A DNA stretch of 8,131 nt from SOKG01 sp964502665. Lineage in GTDB: Bacteria; Chloroflexota; Dehalococcoidia; SZUA-161. Both the position numbers and the translations under genes were made by a program. Below the pieces are notes generated by a model. That model made no database searches, was not told where the DNA came from, and saw nothing but the letters and a program-made list of their open reading frames with translations. The stretch spans positions 1 through 8,131 of the forward strand of contig CAZCXP010000116.1 in NCBI GenBank assembly GCA_964502665.1, in the 5' to 3' direction. Shown piece by piece: positions 5,614 to 8,131 of the stretch; the first letter of the stretch is position 1, and every line of letters begins with the position of its first letter.

Positions 5614-6807
5614 ATGGCGAAGGCTCTAGAGGGTGTCAGGGTGCTGGACCTGAGCCGGATGTACGGCGGCCCTATGTGTACCATGCTCCTGGCGGAGCTG
5701 GGCGCAGAGGTCATTAAGGTGGAGCTACCGGAGGCGGGGGATGGGGTAAGAAACCTTAACCCTCAGACAGAGGGCTTGGAGAGCTACCCCTTCGTGATCC
5801 TAAATCGCGGGAAGCTGGGAATCACGTTGGACCTCCAATCGGAAGGGGGGCGAAGCATATGCAAGGAGTTGGTCGGCAAGTCCGATGTTCTGGTGGAGAA
5901 CTTCACGCCGGGGGTGATGGAGACCCTCGGGCTAAGCTATGAGGAGCTCAAGCGGTACAACCCTGGCCTCATCTATGCTTCAATATCGGGATTTGGGCAT
6001 ACTGGCCCCTCGCGCACCCAGGTAGCTTTCGATACCATAATTCAGGCCATGGGTGGCTTGATCAGTGTCAACGGCCAGCCTGATTCTCCCCCCACCAAAG
6101 TCGCCCCCGCCATAGCTGACTTCTTGGGTGGGATATATGCCGTTGTCGCTATCCTCGCTGCCCTGCAATACAGGGCCAACACAAAACAGGGCCAGCGCGT
6201 AGATATCTCGATGCAGGACTGTGTCTGGGCTATAACCGCTATACAACACCTGCCGCTCTACCTGACGATGGGCCGGGAACCGGAGAGGCTGGGCAATCGC
6301 ATGATCGAGGTCACGCCTTTCAACATATATCCAGCCAAGGATGGCTATATAGTCATTGCCATCGTCACTGTAGGCCAGTGGCAGCGGTTGCTAGAGGTCA
6401 TCGGCAGGGAGGAGCTGAAGAATGTCCCGGAATATGGCAGTCAGGTCGACCGCATTAAGCATATCGATGAAATAGACTCCATAGTAAAGGAGTGGACGAC
6501 GGAGAGGACGGTGGACGAGATGCTGACTCAGCTCAAGGCGGCCGATTTGCCCTGTGCCCCTGTTCCCACATTTGGTCAGGTAGCCAGCGACCCCCAGCTT
6601 GCCAGCCGCAATATGCAGGTGGAGGTCGAGCAGGTAATAAGTGGCAAACTAAAAGTCCCCGGCTCGGTATTCAAGATGAGCCAAACACCGGGCGATGCCG
6701 CCCAACCAGCCCCCTTCCTTGGCCAGCATAACGCTGAAGTATATTCCAGATTGCTGGGCTACGACACGGAGACAATAGACAGGCTGCAGAGGGACGGCGT
6801 GATTTAA
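5614..6807 (+). CDS. Class III (CaiB/BaiF family) CoA transferase
   Basis: A 397-residue protein of the normal family length. It transfers CoA between acyl-CoA and a free acid through an aspartyl-CoA thioester intermediate and works in the cytoplasm as an interlocked dimer. Motifs: N-terminal LDLSRMYGGPMCTMLLAELGAEVIKVE region (11-37), NRGK (64-67), VENFTPG (94-100), SGFGHTGP (125-132), the catalytic Asp169 in APAIADFLGG (164-173; formyl-CoA transferase also uses Asp169), GQRVDISMQD (193-202), the small-domain segment PFNIYPAKDGYIVIA (235-249), ADLPCAPV (310-317), and a C-terminal LGQHNAEV where LGEHN is usual. ATG 5614 follows AAAGGGGG with a five-base spacer. It is 186 bp after the synthetase gene, with two repeat elements in the gap. 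Co-transcription is plausible but the hairpins may lower it. CoA donor and acceptor cannot be inferred. Confidence 0.93.
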   Translation: MAKALEGVRVLDLSRMYGGPMCTMLLAELGAEVIKVELPEAGDGVRNLNPQTEGLESYPFVILNRGKLGITLDLQSEGGRSICKELVGKSDVLVENFTPGVMETLGLSYEELKRYNPGLIYASISGFGHTGPSRTQVAFDTIIQAMGGLISVNGQPDSPPTKVAPAIADFLGGIYAVVAILAALQYRANTKQGQRVDISMQDCVWAITAIQHLPLYLTMGREPERLGNRMIEVTPFNIYPAKDGYIVIAIVTVGQWQRLLEVIGREELKNVPEYGSQVDRIKHIDEIDSIVKEWTTERTVDEMLTQLKAADLPCAPVPTFGQVASDPQLASRNMQVEVEQVISGKLKVPGSVFKMSQTPGDAAQPAPFLGQHNAEVYSRLLGYDTETIDRLQRDGVI

Positions 6808-6839
6808 CTCGGGTAGAAGCCAGGCGTTGGGAAGACTAA

Positions 6840-6868
6840 GGGGGTGGACCTAATCGCAGTCCACCCCC
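6840..6868. terminator. Stem-loop between convergent genes, possible bidirectional terminator
   Basis: GGGGGTGGAC (6840-6849) pairs perfectly with GTCCACCCCC (6859-6868) around a 9-nt loop. It lies 32 bp after the CoA transferase stop and 121 bp past the stop of the convergent repeat-protein gene, where a shared terminator would be expected. There is no T-rich run on either side, so if it ends transcription it is not a standard intrinsic terminator. The rest of 6808-6989 shows nothing else. Confidence 0.5.
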
Positions 6869-6989
6869 ACAGAGTCGAACAAGTCGCCCGCGTCAGACAC
6901 GCGTAAAAACTTGACTGTGGCGAAAACGATGCGACGCAACAACTACCCACTCCATATTACCTGGAAGGCGGGTTATTGTGGCGCGATCG

Positions 6990-7820
6990 TTACTCCTGCT
7001 CTTTCTTGAAAGGGGCCTTGATCACTACCGTGACCCCTGAAATTGTTCCCGAGACAGCCTTGGTCACAGTGTCGACGGCGGCCCCACCGATATCACGGGC
7101 AGCCTCCACAGCGCCGGTGGCTGCTGCTGATGCTGCATCCTCCGCACTCACTGTAACTGCCTTTGCTGCATCAATGGCTCCCTCAACCGTGCTGCGAGCC
7201 ACTGAACCCAAATCGCCACCAACCTCCGCAGCACCTTTTATCGTGCCGCGGGCCGTGCCGTGGGCGGTCTCCAGCACGTCGCCGCCTATTTCCCTGGTGC
7301 CAGCGATGGCTCCTCGGATGGTATCCTTTGCCACTGATGCGATATCTGTGCCGGTGTCCTTCGCCCCCTGGATCGCGCCTCTGGCGACACTGAATGCTGT
7401 GTCTTCGAGACCGACGCCAACGCTCTTGGTGGCTGCCAGAGCGCCTTCGGCGGCACCTTGAGCTACCTTGGCCACATCGCCACCCACTTCACTGGTTCCC
7501 TTTATCGCTGCCCGGACTGTATCACTTATTACGCCTGTTGTCACCGTAGTGACCTCGCCCACGCCCCGTATCGTGCCCACCACGGCTCCCTTAGCTGTGG
7601 TGCCAAGTTCCGCACCAACCTGACTGGCTGCCTGTATCGCGCCCGCCACCGTGTCTCCGGCCAGCCCCGACGCCTCTGTCACTACATCTCTCACGCCGCG
7701 AAGTCCGTCAACAACGTTGCTGCGGGCAATCTCTATCGCACTCTGTCCGATCTCCCCAACACCCTTAATAGTCTCAGACAAAGCTTGACTCACTCTCTTG
7801 CCTAGATCTCCCAGTGGCAT
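6990..7820 (-). CDS. Protein made of twelve gapless 22-residue repeats, function unknown
   Basis: A 276-residue protein that divides exactly into Met1, twelve consecutive 22-residue units without any insertion or deletion, and the 11-residue basic tail VIKAPFKKEQE. Unit consensus by position: hydrophobic at 1, 5, 13 and 17; Gly often at 2, 3, 15 and 19; Asp/Glu at 4; Ala or Val at 9; Lys/Arg at 10, 18 or 21; Glu/Asp at 22. Positions 15-19 give G/A-x3-G/A in almost every unit (GTIRG, GAIAG, GTIKG). There is no Cys, Trp or Tyr, no signal peptide, and no hydrophobic run long enough for a standard membrane span. Twenty-two residues make six turns of a hendecad-type helix, so a long amphipathic helix or helical bundle is expected, as in LEA, apolipoprotein-like or phasin-like proteins. 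These are analogies, not homology calls. The start at 7820 is well supported by AGGAGGT six bases upstream (7827-7833). The gene is transcribed toward the CoA transferase and is probably monocistronic. Confidence 0.85.
   Translation of the reverse strand: MPLGDLGKRVSQALSETIKGVGEIGQSAIEIARSNVVDGLRGVRDVVTEASGLAGDTVAGAIQAASQVGAELGTTAKGAVVGTIRGVGEVTTVTTGVISDTVRAAIKGTSEVGGDVAKVAQGAAEGALAATKSVGVGLEDTAFSVARGAIQGAKDTGTDIASVAKDTIRGAIAGTREIGGDVLETAHGTARGTIKGAAEVGGDLGSVARSTVEGAIDAAKAVTVSAEDAASAAATGAVEAARDIGGAAVDTVTKAVSGTISGVTVVIKAPFKKEQE
7026..7817 (-). repeat. Twelve degenerate 66-bp coding repeats
   Basis: This is the DNA counterpart of the 22-residue units, strictly in phase over 792 bp. Unit first residues fall at positions 2, 24, 46 and so on to 244 of the protein. 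Units 4 and 6 to 10 are the most alike at protein level (starts such as VGAEL, VGGDV, VGVGL, TGTDI, IGGDV, VGGDL); units 1-3, 5, 11 and 12 are more diverged. The bases have drifted, so the array is an old duplication held by selection on the protein rather than a recent expansion. Confidence 0.8.
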
Positions 7821-7871
7821 GCTGCTACCTCCTCCGTGTTATAGCGTTCAAGGCGAGAACAATAGCACTCT

Positions 7872-7898
7872 TCACATGGAAGCACCTCCTTTATCCAT
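7872..7898 (-). promoter_or_regulatory. Leader mini-ORF with perfect Shine-Dalgarno and ATG-TGA
   Basis: In the 5' region of the repeat-protein gene, 51 bases upstream of its ATG, the minus strand reads AAAGGAGGTG (7892-7883), five bases, then ATG (7877-7875) immediately followed by TGA (7874-7872). An in-frame ATG at 7898 gives an eight-residue peptide MDKGGASM ending at the same TGA. The ribosome site is as good as that of the gene itself. It could be a start-stop regulatory leader or the stub of a lost gene. I see no strong promoter to decide whether the mRNA includes it. Confidence 0.3.
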
Positions 7899-7969
7899 GC
7901 CAAGACTCGTCTGTTCATTCAGAAACAACCGTGTGGGCAACAATGTTAGCACGTCCCAAATAAAGAAGT

Positions 7970-8131
7970 CAACAGTTCTCCCTCGCCTTGCGGGAGGGAG
8001 CTAGAGGGAGGGGGAAGACACCCTCACCCAACCTCTCCCTTCGAGGGAGAGGAGCAACAGTTCTCCCTCGCCTTGAGGGAGGGAGCTAGAGGGAGGGGGA
8101 AGACACCCTCACCCAACCTCTCCCTTCGAGG
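7970..8131 (+). repeat. 85-bp tandem hairpin repeat, running off the window
   Basis: Two direct copies (7970-8054 and 8055-8131, the second cut by the window end) differ at one base in the part that can be compared (C at 7991, A at 8076). Each unit starts CAACAGTTCTCCCTCGCC and contains two hairpins. One pairs CTCCCTC (7978-7984) with GAGGGAG (7994-8000). The other pairs CCTCTCCCT (8032-8040) with AGGGAGAGG (8044-8052) around a TCG loop. It is non-coding and looks like a dispersed genomic repeat duplicated in tandem. The array may continue to the right. Confidence 0.88.

Noticed and set aside
6976..7461. 161-codon forward reading frame rich in Ala, Pro, Ser and Thr
   Set aside because: It is the antisense shadow of the 22-residue-repeat gene, which has a strong ribosome site, exact repeat phase and a better start; the forward frame has no Shine-Dalgarno sequence.
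7831..7850. TATAAC just upstream of the repeat-protein ribosome site as a -10 box
   Set aside because: Transcription would start inside the Shine-Dalgarno sequence, and no -35 box lies at a suitable distance.
7970..8131. CRISPR array
   Set aside because: The 85-bp units are contiguous direct copies without variable spacers, and no cas gene is present.

Overview
The window looks like a chromosomal segment from an uncultivated, moderately GC-rich anaerobic bacterium. A subsurface or sediment Dehalococcoidia (Chloroflexota) is my best guess. The guess rests on the gene mix (two acetate-CoA-ligase-family alpha-type proteins, a class III CoA transferase, a SnoaL-like protein, a DUF362 protein) and on abundant short palindromic repeats of the GTAGGGGCG...CGCCCCTAC type. 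It is inference; there is no marker gene here.

Layout. Positions 1-475 hold no convincing gene. They begin with what looks like the outer end of an IS256-type insertion sequence (1-53), followed by a decayed copy of a REP palindrome (93-121) and a decayed, inverted copy of the repeat family that closes the window (158-210). A leftward cluster then runs from 3799 down to 476: a SnoaL/NTF2-like protein, an ADP-forming acyl-CoA synthetase alpha-type protein, and a DUF362 protein with a Cys-rich C-terminal region. A divergent intergenic region (3800-3969) carries a candidate sigma70-type promoter in each direction with a perfect 28-bp palindrome between them. Rightward follow a second acyl-CoA synthetase alpha-type protein (3970-5427), a 186-bp gap containing two different repeat elements, and a CaiB/BaiF CoA transferase (5614-6807). 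A convergent gene (7820-6990) encodes a protein built entirely of twelve 22-residue repeats. The window ends in a tandem 85-bp hairpin repeat (7970-8131).

How the genes may work together. Both synthetase proteins carry the CoA-binding and flavodoxin-like domains and the phosphorylatable histidine in an SHT motif. Neither has the ATP-grasp (beta) part, so each needs a partner encoded elsewhere or has changed role. Together with the CoA transferase and the SnoaL-like protein they suggest activation and interconversion of an organic acid as its CoA thioester. The substrate cannot be read from the sequence. The 22-residue-repeat protein is probably unrelated to this pathway.

The most notable observations are the gapless 12 x 22-residue architecture of the last gene; the fact that both synthetase paralogues end on a TAG stop codon supplied by a REP palindrome; and the placement of an identical palindrome between the divergent promoters.
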